Part shown: positions 1-7,610 of the stretch, piece after piece
Layout: every line of letters begins with the position of its first letter
How positions within the stretch are numbered: position 1 is the first letter of the stretch
Assembly: GCA_002307235.1 (NCBI GenBank)
Contig: DBTV01000011.1
Coordinates: 46,381 to 110,380 of the forward strand
Direction: 5' to 3'
Length of the DNA stretch: 64,000 nt
From: Acidobacteriaceae bacterium UBA1307
GTDB lineage: Bacteria; Acidobacteriota; Terriglobia; Terriglobales; Acidobacteriaceae
The notes under the pieces: model-generated
Database searches by the model: none
The model's input: only the letters and a program-made list of their open reading frames with translations
Told to the model about the DNA's origin: nothing
Position numbers and translations under genes: made by a program

Positions 1-1
1 T

Positions 2-586
2 CGGCCCATTGACGAGCCCGCCTTCGATCAGGTGCTTGTCCAGAACCAGCTTGGCGCCCAGCGCATGGTTGAGCACCTCATCGAGCACGGCCATCGCCGC
101 ATCGCCTTCATGGGACTCAGCCGCAGTCTTTACACCATTGAGGCGCGCTTCAAGGGCTATCAGCAGGCGATGCTCCACGCCGGTCTTGAGCCGATTGCCA
201 GCTTTGACTGCGCCACGCTCGAAGGCGCACGGGCGGCACTCGAACAGCAGCTTGGCACCCCTGAGCCCCCTACCGCCTGCTTTACCGCCAACACCCTCGC
301 TTCGACCTTTGTCGTCGCGGAGCTGCACCGGCTCGGCATCAAGACGCCCGAGCAGGTTGCTCTGGCCGGCTTTGACGATTTCTTTTTTGCCGCCACCCTC
401 TCGCCCGCCCTGTCGGTCGTCCGACAACCGGTTGAAGAGTTGGGCCACATTGCCGCCGTGCAGCTTTTTGACCGGCTCAAGAGCAGCGTTCTGCCGCCGA
501 CCGGCACGCGCACGGTGCTCCCTGTCAGCCTCGTCCTGCGCCAGTCCTGCGGCTGCACGCACACAGGCGAAAAGGTTATCGAATAG
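2..586 (+). CDS. LacI-family transcriptional regulator, C-terminal part (5' truncated by window)
   Basis: The reading frame is open from the window edge, so the DNA-binding helix-turn-helix and the start lie outside. The visible 194 residues are the second half of a periplasmic-binding-protein-like effector domain: HRRIAFMGLS early on, then GFDDFFFAATLSPALSVVRQ followed by PVEELGHIAAVQLFDRL and a closing LVLRQSCG. This end pattern is typical of LacI/GalR repressors that sense sugars. The effector is unknown. The last 11 bases overlap the end of the convergent membrane glycosyltransferase gene. Family assignment is firm; the specific regulator cannot be named. Confidence 0.9.
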   Translation, partial: RPIDEPAFDQVLVQNQLGAQRMVEHLIEHGHRRIAFMGLSRSLYTIEARFKGYQQAMLHAGLEPIASFDCATLEGARAALEQQLGTPEPPTACFTANTLASTFVVAELHRLGIKTPEQVALAGFDDFFFAATLSPALSVVRQPVEELGHIAAVQLFDRLKSSVLPPTGTRTVLPVSLVLRQSCGCTHTGEKVIE

Positions 587-1850
587 CGGTCTTTCGCGCA
601 CAGAGCCCCGCGGCGGCAAGCACGACCAGCTCCGGCATCACCGGCAGCCGGTAGCGTCCCACCGCCTGCACGCCTCCCGAGACCGCCAGAAAGTACAGGG
701 CCACGCTCAACAGCAGGGCCAGCACGGGCCTTGCGATGCCGCCCCGCACGATTCCCCGCGCAGCAAACAGGTAAAGCGCCAGCAACCAGGCCTCGAACAG
801 AGCCATCCAGACCAGCCGGCCCGGATGCAGATGCGCCATGCGCCCGAGGGCGCGCAACGGGTCGGAGCTGACCACGCGCTCCGGCGCATCCTCGGCACCC
901 AGCAGCTTCAGAAGGTCGGTCGCGCACGGCGTCAAGGCCACCAGCAGTGACCCGGTGACCTGCTGCCGCAGAAAGATTCCCGGATGCGCGGCCAGAATGT
1001 GCTTTGCCGCGGTGGTCTGTTCGGACAGATGCCCCACCCCCGGCTCCATCACGCCAAAGTAGCCGAGCGCGCGCTGTTCGTCGACCAGCGTCGTACCGGC
1101 TCGCGCCGCCAGCACGCCCGCCGCCGAGTAGTAGTACAGATTGCGCGCGGCGATGCTTGAAAAACCGCCGAAGCCGGTTTCGACCCGGTTGCGAATCTGC
1201 CAGAGCGCGAGCCAGGGCAGGGTCGTGGCCAGCAGCACCGCGAGGCTCCATGCCAGCCAGCGCTTCTCTTGCCAGAAGAGAATAAAAAACAGAGCAATAA
1301 GAGCAAAGGGCAGAAAATAGCCGACGGGTCGCACGAAGATTGCCGCCGTCAGCGCCAGCCCGCCCAGGGCCAGCGCACGCAAGCTCCGCGCCTGCAGAAA
1401 GACCACCAGCCGTTCGAGACTCAGCAGCAGAAAGAGCAGAAAGAGCGTCTCCGAGAGCAGACGCACCGAGTAGATTACCGCCACCGGCTCGAAGGCGAAG
1501 AGCCACGCCGCGCACAGCGCCACGCGTTCGCTCGCAAACACCGCCCGTGCCAGCCGCGCCACCAGCCAGACGCAGAGCAGGCCGAGGGCAATCTGGGCGA
1601 GCGCGGCCAGCGCCGGTCCTGCAAGGCTTGTCGCCGCCAGAAAGAGCGGATAGCCCGGCGTGCGATCAACCTCCGGCAACCCCGCCGTCACAAAGCGGCC
1701 GTGCCAGAGCAGATTCCGCCCCGGCTCCAGATAGCTGGCCGTGTCGCCACTGGTGATGACCCGCGTGCCGGTACGCGCGAGCGCCATTGCCCACAGGCCC
1801 AGCCGCACCAGCGCTGCCGCCAGCAGCGGCGCCATCGGTTTCAGGCCCAT
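576..1850 (-). CDS. GT39/ArnT-like multi-pass membrane glycosyltransferase
   Basis: A 424-residue protein with about ten hydrophobic segments. The first periplasmic loop carries SGDTASYLEPG and then RTPGYPLFLAA, the usual pattern of polyprenol-phosphate-sugar dependent glycosyltransferases (GT39/PMT/ArnT type) in which the loop aspartate is catalytic. Such enzymes move a sugar from a lipid carrier to a protein or lipid on the outer face of the inner membrane. Its ATG overlaps the last 10 bases of the upstream GT4 gene, so the two are probably translationally coupled and serve one glycan pathway. Donor and acceptor are unknown. Confidence 0.75.
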   Translation of the reverse strand: MGLKPMAPLLAAALVRLGLWAMALARTGTRVITSGDTASYLEPGRNLLWHGRFVTAGLPEVDRTPGYPLFLAATSLAGPALAALAQIALGLLCVWLVARLARAVFASERVALCAAWLFAFEPVAVIYSVRLLSETLFLLFLLLSLERLVVFLQARSLRALALGGLALTAAIFVRPVGYFLPFALIALFFILFWQEKRWLAWSLAVLLATTLPWLALWQIRNRVETGFGGFSSIAARNLYYYSAAGVLAARAGTTLVDEQRALGYFGVMEPGVGHLSEQTTAAKHILAAHPGIFLRQQVTGSLLVALTPCATDLLKLLGAEDAPERVVSSDPLRALGRMAHLHPGRLVWMALFEAWLLALYLFAARGIVRGGIARPVLALLLSVALYFLAVSGGVQAVGRYRLPVMPELVVLAAAGLCARKTAIR

Positions 1851-2953
1851 GTCAGCTCTTCCAACAGGTCGGCATACTCCTTCTCCCAGGCCTCGACGCG
1901 CGAGGCAAGACTGAATTTTTCCTCGATGCGTCGCCGCGCGGCCTGCCCGATCCTTTGGCGCTTTTCCCCGGAGAGCTGCATGGTCTCGCGCATGCCCCGG
2001 GCCAGAAAGGCAGGATCCTTGGCGTCGACCATGCGCCCGGCCGCGCTCACCAACTCGAAGACGCCGCCCACGTCGGTCGCCACCACTGGCTTTTCCATCG
2101 CCATGGCCTCGGCGACGACCAGCGGCATTCCCTCCCAGGCGGAGCCGAGCACGAAGCCATCGGCCGCGTCATAGAGAGCCTCCAGATCGCGCCGCACGCC
2201 GAGCCAGCGGAGTTTGTCCTCGATCCCCAACTGGCGGGCCAGTTTTTTCAGTCCCGCCGCATAACGCGGTTTGCCGCTGCCCGCGATCCAGAGCCGCGCC
2301 CTCTCTTCCTGTTGCGCAAGCTGCGCAAAGCCGTGCAGAAGATTCGGCAGATCCTTGGCCCTGGTCAGCCGACCGGCCGTGAGCCAGACAAACTCATCGG
2401 CCACACCCATCGCCGCGCGCGTCTGCTCGCGCCGTTCACGGTCCGGCCGAAACTGCTCGGTGTCGATTCCGTTGGGAATCACCTTGATCTTCATGCAGGG
2501 CGTTGCGCCCAGCCGGACGTAACGCATGGCGGAAAGCAGGCTGACGGCGACGGTCTGTTCCGCCCAGCGGTCGGTAAGACGATAGGCCACCAGACGCGGC
2601 CACGGTCCTTCATAGATGTTGTGGATCGTCGAGATCACCGGCGCCTGCAGGCCGCCGCGATGGAGCAGGCGGGCAAACAGATTGGCATGGAAGCAGTGCG
2701 CATGGACCAGATCGGGCTGAAACGTGCGCAGAATCTCGCCTGCCGGGCGCAGTTTGCGCAGAAAATCGAGCGGGTTTTTGTGCATGCCGAGCCGATGCAC
2801 GGGCAGCTCCGTCGGCCATTCCTGCTCGACCTGCTCGCCTAACACCAACAGAGTCAGCGTATGATCGCGCCGTGCCAGTCGCTCGGCCACAGCCACCGCC
2901 TGATGCTCGGCTCCGCCTAAGCCGAGCGAGGTCAACACAAAGGCTATTCGCAT
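1841..2953 (-). CDS. GT4-family glycosyltransferase (GT-B fold)
   Basis: A cytosolic 370-residue glycosyltransferase. The N-terminal domain starts MRIAFVLTSLGLGGAEHQAV, with HAHCFHANLFARLL further on. The C-terminal nucleotide-sugar domain has VIPNGIDTEQF, TAGRLTRAKDLPNLL and EGMPLVVAEA, the E-x7-E motif of GT4 enzymes. I place the start at the ATG before RIAFVL because an in-frame extension upstream adds about 57 residues with no family resemblance. It sits directly upstream of, and overlaps, the membrane glycosyltransferase, which suggests a two-gene operon for surface glycan or glycolipid synthesis. Confidence 0.85.
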   Translation of the reverse strand: MRIAFVLTSLGLGGAEHQAVAVAERLARRDHTLTLLVLGEQVEQEWPTELPVHRLGMHKNPLDFLRKLRPAGEILRTFQPDLVHAHCFHANLFARLLHRGGLQAPVISTIHNIYEGPWPRLVAYRLTDRWAEQTVAVSLLSAMRYVRLGATPCMKIKVIPNGIDTEQFRPDRERREQTRAAMGVADEFVWLTAGRLTRAKDLPNLLHGFAQLAQQEERARLWIAGSGKPRYAAGLKKLARQLGIEDKLRWLGVRRDLEALYDAADGFVLGSAWEGMPLVVAEAMAMEKPVVATDVGGVFELVSAAGRMVDAKDPAFLARGMRETMQLSGEKRQRIGQAARRRIEEKFSLASRVEAWEKEYADLLEELTWA

Positions 2954-3118
2954 CGCAGATTTCACCCTGGAATTTGGTGGAATGATCATACCGCCGGAAA
3001 CCTCCTTTTCGGGGGAATTTCTGCCTTTTTCTCTCCGAAAGAGAACTATCCTGCCTTTTTTGTTTGCTAAAGGGTTCTTCACCAACAAAATAGTTATGCA
3101 AACCGAGCTCGCCAGGCT

Positions 3119-3124
3119 GTACAA
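3119..3124 (+). promoter_or_regulatory. Putative -10 box of the zinc-ribbon gene
   Basis: TACAAT lies 17 nt before the ATG at 3142, with a GGAGG ribosome-binding site between them. The -35 region is not convincing. Confidence 0.4.
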
Positions 3125-3141
3125 TCCTCTGGAGGTATCCC

Positions 3142-3477
3142 ATGGCCGGAGACATTCAGCTCACGTGCAGCGATTGTGGACAAGAGTTCACTTTTACCGC
3201 TGCAGATCAGACGTTCTTTCAGGAACGTGGTTATTCAACGCCCAAGCGCTGCAAGAATTGCCGTCAGGCACGCAAAAACGAACAAGGTGGATCCGGTGGT
3301 GGTGGTGGTTATCGTTCAGCTCCCGCACAGGGAACGCCCGTCATTTGTTCTGGATGCGGGCAGCCCACTACGGTTCCGTTTGAGCCGCGCGGGGATCGTC
3401 CCGTCTATTGCCGCGACTGCTATCAGGCCCGCAAGGGCAGCAGCAGTGGTGGCGGACGCGGTCGCGAACGCTACTAA
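3142..3477 (+). CDS. Small double zinc-ribbon protein (CxxC-x17-CxxC type)
   Basis: A 111-residue protein with two zinc-ribbon units joined by a Gly-rich linker. Unit 1: CSDCGQEF then CKNCRQARK (about residues 9-45). Unit 2: CSGCGQPT then CRDCYQARKG (about residues 69-98). The CxxC spacing and the trailing QARK are typical of the uncharacterised zinc-ribbon/CxxC-x17-CxxC family common in soil bacteria. The protein ends in a Gly/Arg-rich tail, which may bind nucleic acid (inference). A good GGAGG precedes the ATG. No function is established. Confidence 0.85.
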   Translation: MAGDIQLTCSDCGQEFTFTAADQTFFQERGYSTPKRCKNCRQARKNEQGGSGGGGGYRSAPAQGTPVICSGCGQPTTVPFEPRGDRPVYCRDCYQARKGSSSGGGRGRERY

Positions 3478-3493
3478 CTAACAACTCACCGAG

Positions 3494-3521
3494 GTCTCCG
3501 GTTTTCCTCCCCGCCGGAGAC
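3494..3521 (+). terminator. Hairpin after the zinc-ribbon gene
   Basis: GTCTCCGG pairs with CCGGAGAC across a 12-nt loop just after the stop. There is no T-tract, so termination is uncertain. Confidence 0.35.
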
Positions 3522-3736
3522 GAGTGCCCTTCCCGCTGATTCGGTGCCCGCGCTCCACACGCAGAGGTTTTGCGTGCATAAGGGTGTGCGCACCGCGTCT
3601 TCTTTCTTCTCACCCCCAGAAAATTTCATGCGAAGATCGCCACCGAGAGCCTCAGCTTTATCGGTGCGATACTTCGTGCGCGCTCGTGCATCCAATACGT
3701 ACGATCTGCGGTCTTTCTTTATAGGAGAGGATTTTC

Positions 3737-4135
3737 ATGGAAGTTCAAGTTACGCATCTTGGCAACGTTCGCTTCAACGTGCAGGCCCGCAACCATTCTC
3801 TGATCTGCGATCAGCCGGCAGAGAACAAAGGGGACGACAGCGGCATGACGCCGCCCGAGCTGATGCTGGCCGCGCTCGCGAGCTGCGCCGGTTATTATGC
3901 GGTCGAATACCTGAAGACGCGCGGGCTGACCGAGACCGGCGTCCGGGTCAGCGTGAAGGCCGACAAGCTCAAGGGCCCGGCCCGGCTCGGCAACTTCATC
4001 GTGCAGGTCCGTTGTCCGGTCGCGCTTACCGAAGAGCAGACACTCGCACTGACGCGCTCGGTCGAGCGCTGCCTGATCCACAACACCCTGCTGAACCCGC
4101 CGCAGATCACGCTCGAGATCGAACAGCCGGAGTAA
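3737..4135 (+). CDS. OsmC-family protein
   Basis: A 132-residue OsmC/Ohr-fold protein. The conserved block GMTPPELMLAALASCAGYYA contains the single family cysteine in the helix that follows the PxELLLAALxxC-like motif. A second redox cysteine seen in Ohr is not obvious: the only later cysteines are in VRCPVAL and ERCLIHN. It is therefore closer to the general OsmC group than to a proven organic hydroperoxide reductase. The ATG follows GGAGAGG. It appears monocistronic, with a strong hairpin straight after the stop. Confidence 0.85.
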   Translation: MEVQVTHLGNVRFNVQARNHSLICDQPAENKGDDSGMTPPELMLAALASCAGYYAVEYLKTRGLTETGVRVSVKADKLKGPARLGNFIVQVRCPVALTEEQTLALTRSVERCLIHNTLLNPPQITLEIEQPE

Positions 4136-4140
4136 GACAA

Positions 4141-4166
4141 AAGGGCGGGCGTGCTGGCCCGCCCTT
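4141..4166 (+). terminator. Terminator of the osmC-like gene
   Basis: A 10-bp perfect stem AAGGGCGGGC/GCCCGCCCTT with a 6-nt loop lies 5 bases after the stop codon. The downstream T-run is weak. Confidence 0.65.
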
Positions 4167-4172
4167 CTGGTT

Positions 4173-4194
4173 CGTTTGGCCCGGCTGACAAAAC
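4173..4194. repeat. Truncated REP-like fragment
   Basis: CGTTTGGCCCGGCTGA is identical to 14213-14228, the inner part of the right arm of the REPIN-like element. It continues directly with CAAAAC, the outer end of that arm. This looks like a REP unit with an internal deletion of about 13-14 bp. Confidence 0.4.
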
Positions 4195-4228
4195 GAAGTA
4201 GGCCTGTGAAGGAACGTGTGACGGAGCA

Positions 4229-4327
4229 ACAACCGCGGATCCCCGTCGACTACGCCCAGGGCAGGCTTTCGACTCACCACCCCCTTGGCTGAAGAAAACG
4301 CCGGGGGGCCCGTTCGCTCAGGGTGAC
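4229..4327 (-). repeat. Dispersed intergenic repeat, copy A
   Basis: Read on the minus strand it contains CCTGAGCGAACGGG, then TTTCTTCAG, then GGTGGTGAGTCGAA, then GGATCCGCGGTTG. The same blocks in the same order occur on the plus strand at 37594-37666. Copy A has about 26 extra bases between GAGTCGA and GGATCCGCGG. It fills the gap between the convergent osmC and pgsA genes. Confidence 0.7.
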
Positions 4328-4370
4328 GACCGCTTTTTAGGCTGGGTGCCGTATTCTTTGCCAGCAACAA

Positions 4371-4401
4371 AAGCGCGGAAGGGCTTGGCCCTTCCGCGCT
4401 T
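4371..4401 (-). terminator. Terminator of pgsA
   Basis: A 13-bp stem AAGCGCGGAAGGG/CCCTTCCGCGCTT with a short loop. On the minus strand it is followed by a T-rich stretch (TTTTGTTG). Confidence 0.8.
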
Positions 4402-4429
4402 CTTTAAGCAAAACTTAAAGTAGAAAAGA

Positions 4430-5068
4430 TTACAGAATGCTGGCGCTTTTGCGGCGGGCGATGACGGTTGCCTTGCGGCGATCGGCCGAGGCATGGTCGA
4501 TCTGCTTCCAGAAGCCGACAAAGTAATCGATGGCCGAGATCGTGGAGACGGCGACGGCAAAATAGATGGAAGCCACCGCGTACCAGTAGACCGGAATGAT
4601 GACAAAACCGACGTGCCACTGATACCAGCCGTGAGCCAGAAGGCAGGAGACAACGGCGACGATCTGCACGACCGTTTTGAGCTTGCCCAGATCGCTGGCC
4701 TGGATGGTGAAGCCCTCCGAGGAGGCGATCGAGCGCAGGCCCGAGATCAGAAATTCGCGGCCGATGATGACCACCGTGATCCAGACCTTGACGATCTGCG
4801 GCATGTAGGAGACGAGCGCGACAAGGGCGGCGGTGACCATCATCTTGTCGGCAATCGGGTCAAGCAACATGCCGATGGTGGTGACCTGAGCGCGTTTCCG
4901 TGCCAGGTAGCCATCGACGCCATCGGTGATCGAGGCCAGAATGAAGAGAATCGAGGCCAGCAACTCCTGCGTGCCGTCGCCCTTCCACGGAAAACTGCTC
5001 GACAGAATCCACAGGAAGATGGGGATCATGACGATGCGGCTTAACGTGAGGGAATTCGGCAGATTCAT
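4430..5068 (-). CDS. pgsA: CDP-diacylglycerol-glycerol-3-phosphate 3-phosphatidyltransferase
   Basis: An integral inner-membrane enzyme that makes phosphatidylglycerophosphate, the first committed step to phosphatidylglycerol and cardiolipin. The CDP-alcohol phosphatidyltransferase motif DG-x2-AR-x8-G-x3-D-x3-D is complete: DGVDGYLARKR, then GMLLDPIADKM. The N-terminus MNLPNSLTLSRIVMIPIFL is typical of PgsA. Its 212 residues are slightly longer than usual because of a C-terminal tail. A GGAGACAGG sequence precedes the ATG. It is followed by its own terminator. Confidence 0.92.
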   Translation of the reverse strand: MNLPNSLTLSRIVMIPIFLWILSSSFPWKGDGTQELLASILFILASITDGVDGYLARKRAQVTTIGMLLDPIADKMMVTAALVALVSYMPQIVKVWITVVIIGREFLISGLRSIASSEGFTIQASDLGKLKTVVQIVAVVSCLLAHGWYQWHVGFVIIPVYWYAVASIYFAVAVSTISAIDYFVGFWKQIDHASADRRKATVIARRKSASIL

Positions 5069-5154
5069 TGCGTTTACCTGTCTCCGATACTGTTTATTAT
5101 TGCACCTGAAGACGGATCAGAGAACAGGGTCGCGGTGGAAAGCGCGTCAAAGTG

Positions 5155-5191
5155 AACGGGCAGCAGAGTTTTTCCGACTCCGCTGCCCGTT
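5155..5191 (-). terminator. Terminator of gdhA
   Basis: A 10-bp outer stem AACGGGCAGC/GCTGCCCGTT with a further inner GAGT/ACTC pairing, 24 bases beyond the gdhA stop. The T-run is poor. Confidence 0.6.
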
Positions 5192-5214
5192 TGCTGTGCC
5201 CGTGGCGCTTGCGC

Positions 5215-6495
5215 CTATGCGTAGATGCCGCGTTCGCGAATGGTGTAGGCGACGCGATCAATGGCCAGCATGTAGGCGGCGATGCGGTTGTTGACGTTGT
5301 GCGCCTCGGCGTAGCGAACCACGTCGTCGAAGCTGTCGATGAGAATCTGCTCGAGACGCTCGTTGACCAGCGCCTCCTTCCAGAAGTAGCCCTGGCGATC
5401 TTGCACCCACTCGAAGTAGCTGGCGGTGACGCCACCGGCGTTGGCCAGAATGTCGGGCACGATGAAGATGTGCTTTTCGGCAAGAATCTCATCGGCGACG
5501 GCGGTGGTGGGCCCGTTGGCCCCCTCGACGACGATCTTGGCCTGAATCCTGGCGGCATTGCGGCTGGTAATCACGTTCTCGGTCGCGGCCGGAATTAGAA
5601 TCTCGCACTCGCTGACGAGCAACTCCTCGCTCGGCATGGCCTCGGCATCCGGGAAGCCCAGCACCGAGCCGTTGCGATATTTGAACTCGGTCAACTGGTG
5701 GACGTCGATGCCATTCGGATTGAAGAGACCGCCATCCTTTTCGGCGATGCCGATAATCTTGAATCCCTGCTCCTGCATCAGGCGGGCGGCATTGGAGCCA
5801 ACGTTGCCGAAGCCCTGAATGATGACCCGACAGCCCTGCACATCCATGTTGAGATACTTGAGGCTCTGCTGGCAGGCGACAAGAACGCCGCGGCCGGTGG
5901 CCTCAAGCCTGCCGCGCGAGCCGCCGAGGTTGAGCGGCTTGCCGGTGACGACGCTGGTGACGGTGTGGCGGGCGTGCATGGAGTAGGTATCCATGATCCA
6001 GGCCATGGTCTGCTCATTGGTATTGACGTCGGGAGCCGGCACATCCTTTTCCGGTCCGATGAAGTCGCTGATCTCGGAGGTGTAGCGGCGGGTCATGCGC
6101 TCCAGCTCGCCCTTGGACATCGACTTGGGATCGCAGATGACGCCGCCCTTGGCTCCGCCGAAGGGAATGTTGACGACGGCGCACTTCCAGGTCATCCAAC
6201 TGGCCAGGGCGCGCACCTCATCGAGGGTGACGTCGGGCGTATAGCGGATGCCGCCCTTGGCCGGGCCGCGGGCAATGTTGTGCTGGACACGAAAGCCGGT
6301 AAACATTTCGATGCGTCCATCGTCCATCGTGACGGGGAAATGCACGATGATTTCGCGTGCCGGGCTGCGCAGGAGTTTCCACAAACCCTCATCCAGGTTC
6401 AACTTACGCGCCGCAAAATCAAAACGGGCGCTTTGCGCTTCCCAGGGATTGATCTCCTGGTCCAATGAAAGTTTCGGACTGCTCGTCGTTGCCAT
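5215..6495 (-). CDS. gdhA: Glu/Leu/Phe/Val-type glutamate dehydrogenase
   Basis: A 426-residue cytosolic NAD(P)-dependent dehydrogenase interconverting glutamate and 2-oxoglutarate plus ammonia. The N-terminal substrate domain has RGPAKGGIRYTPDV and the catalytic-lysine block MTWKCAVVNIPFGGAKGG. KDVPAPDVNTNEQTMAW follows. The Rossmann domain starts IIQGFGNVGSNAARL. Length and motifs match the hexameric bacterial enzyme. Coenzyme preference cannot be read from the sequence with confidence. It is monocistronic on the minus strand with a hairpin downstream. Confidence 0.93.
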   Translation of the reverse strand: MATTSSPKLSLDQEINPWEAQSARFDFAARKLNLDEGLWKLLRSPAREIIVHFPVTMDDGRIEMFTGFRVQHNIARGPAKGGIRYTPDVTLDEVRALASWMTWKCAVVNIPFGGAKGGVICDPKSMSKGELERMTRRYTSEISDFIGPEKDVPAPDVNTNEQTMAWIMDTYSMHARHTVTSVVTGKPLNLGGSRGRLEATGRGVLVACQQSLKYLNMDVQGCRVIIQGFGNVGSNAARLMQEQGFKIIGIAEKDGGLFNPNGIDVHQLTEFKYRNGSVLGFPDAEAMPSEELLVSECEILIPAATENVITSRNAARIQAKIVVEGANGPTTAVADEILAEKHIFIVPDILANAGGVTASYFEWVQDRQGYFWKEALVNERLEQILIDSFDDVVRYAEAHNVNNRIAAYMLAIDRVAYTIRERGIYA

Positions 6496-6654
6496 TCAAG
6501 TCTCCATGGTCGGCTCGGCGCGCTGGGTTGCGTGAGTCGGCCCCGAGTGAGTCTAGGTCAGCCGGGGTTAGGAGTCAAGCGCGCCCACGGCGGCGCGGCA
6601 GCCCTTCCGTACCACATCGCGCAGATTCCGGTTCCGGATTGGGCGTCGCGCGAT

Positions 6655-6660
6655 TAGACT
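6655..6660 (+). promoter_or_regulatory. -10-like box 7 nt before the 6668 start
   Basis: TAGACT, then 7 bases, then the ATG at 6668, with no Shine-Dalgarno between. It fits a leaderless transcript. The -35 region is weak. Confidence 0.35.
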
Positions 6661-6667
6661 CTCAGCC

Positions 6668-7543
6668 ATGACGTTGCGCACATTGTTGGGCTCCACTCTG
6701 CTGCTTGCCGCTCTGGCCGCGCCGCTGCTGGCGCAAAACGCCGGCTCCCCGGCCGAGGCCACGGCGCTGGTGCGTCGCGCGCTGGTCGGAAACCAGCGGA
6801 GTCTTGAGGCGCTGCGCAACTACATCTATGTCTCCGATGTGACTGAAGAGGAGTACAAGGACAACCGTGTGGTGAAGACGACCGTCACGCGGCGGGAAAA
6901 CTTCACCATCGATGGAGAGCCGGTGAGGCGCACGCTGCTGGTGAATGGCGCGCCGCCCGCCGAGAAGGATCGTCGCAAGGAAGAGAAAGAGATCGACGAG
7001 AAGATGGCCGATGCCCATGGGGCCAATCCCAAGCACAAGCAGGAGCGCGAAAAGAAGGCCGCGAAGGAACTGGCCGAGGAGATTGCCCTCCGCGAGGACG
7101 TGGCCGAGGCCTACAACTTCACGATCCTCGGCGAAGAAACCCGCGAAGGCCACCGGCTGGTGAAGATCGGAGCCGAGCCGAAGGATGGCTTCAAGGGCAA
7201 GAGCCGCTTCAAAGCGATTTTCTCCGTTTTGCACGGGGTTCTCATTCTCGACGCCACCAGCAATCAGTGGATCGACATCCATGCCTCCATTGTGCGCAAG
7301 CTGGGCAAAGGCCCCATGTATATTGGACAGGAATCATCCATTCATCTGCATCAGGCGCAGGTGGCCGACGGACTCTGGGTCTTGAGTGACGGCAACGTTC
7401 GGATCAATTTGCGTCTGCTGTTCTTTCATAAAAACATGGGCCTGCGCGTCAGCGATCACGACTTTCACCGCTTCGGCGCGGAGGTGCGCATGGTCGAGAC
7501 GGCCGAGACGCCGGCGACGCAGCCCGCAAGGGCGAATCCATAG
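6668..7543 (+). CDS. Secreted protein of unknown function
   Basis: I do not recognise this 291-residue protein. It starts with a clear signal peptide (MTLRTLLGSTLLLAALAAPLLA, cut near AQN), so it is exported. Residues about 95-140 are highly charged and probably coiled-coil (DRRKEEKEIDEKMA, then KKAAKELAEEIALRED). The second half is beta-rich (FTILGEETREGHRLVKIG, HGVLILDATSNQWIDIHASI), reminiscent of LolA-like or outer-membrane-lipoprotein-sorting folds, but this is only an impression. It is codirectional with trpE, 67 bases upstream, though a functional link is not evident. Confidence 0.75.
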   Translation: MTLRTLLGSTLLLAALAAPLLAQNAGSPAEATALVRRALVGNQRSLEALRNYIYVSDVTEEEYKDNRVVKTTVTRRENFTIDGEPVRRTLLVNGAPPAEKDRRKEEKEIDEKMADAHGANPKHKQEREKKAAKELAEEIALREDVAEAYNFTILGEETREGHRLVKIGAEPKDGFKGKSRFKAIFSVLHGVLILDATSNQWIDIHASIVRKLGKGPMYIGQESSIHLHQAQVADGLWVLSDGNVRINLRLLFFHKNMGLRVSDHDFHRFGAEVRMVETAETPATQPARANP

Positions 7544-7610
7544 CGCGCGCGAAACAGGGCCGCGCGAAAAAGCGCACGCCCATCAGCGCCAAAACAATTA
7601 AACTGGGGCT

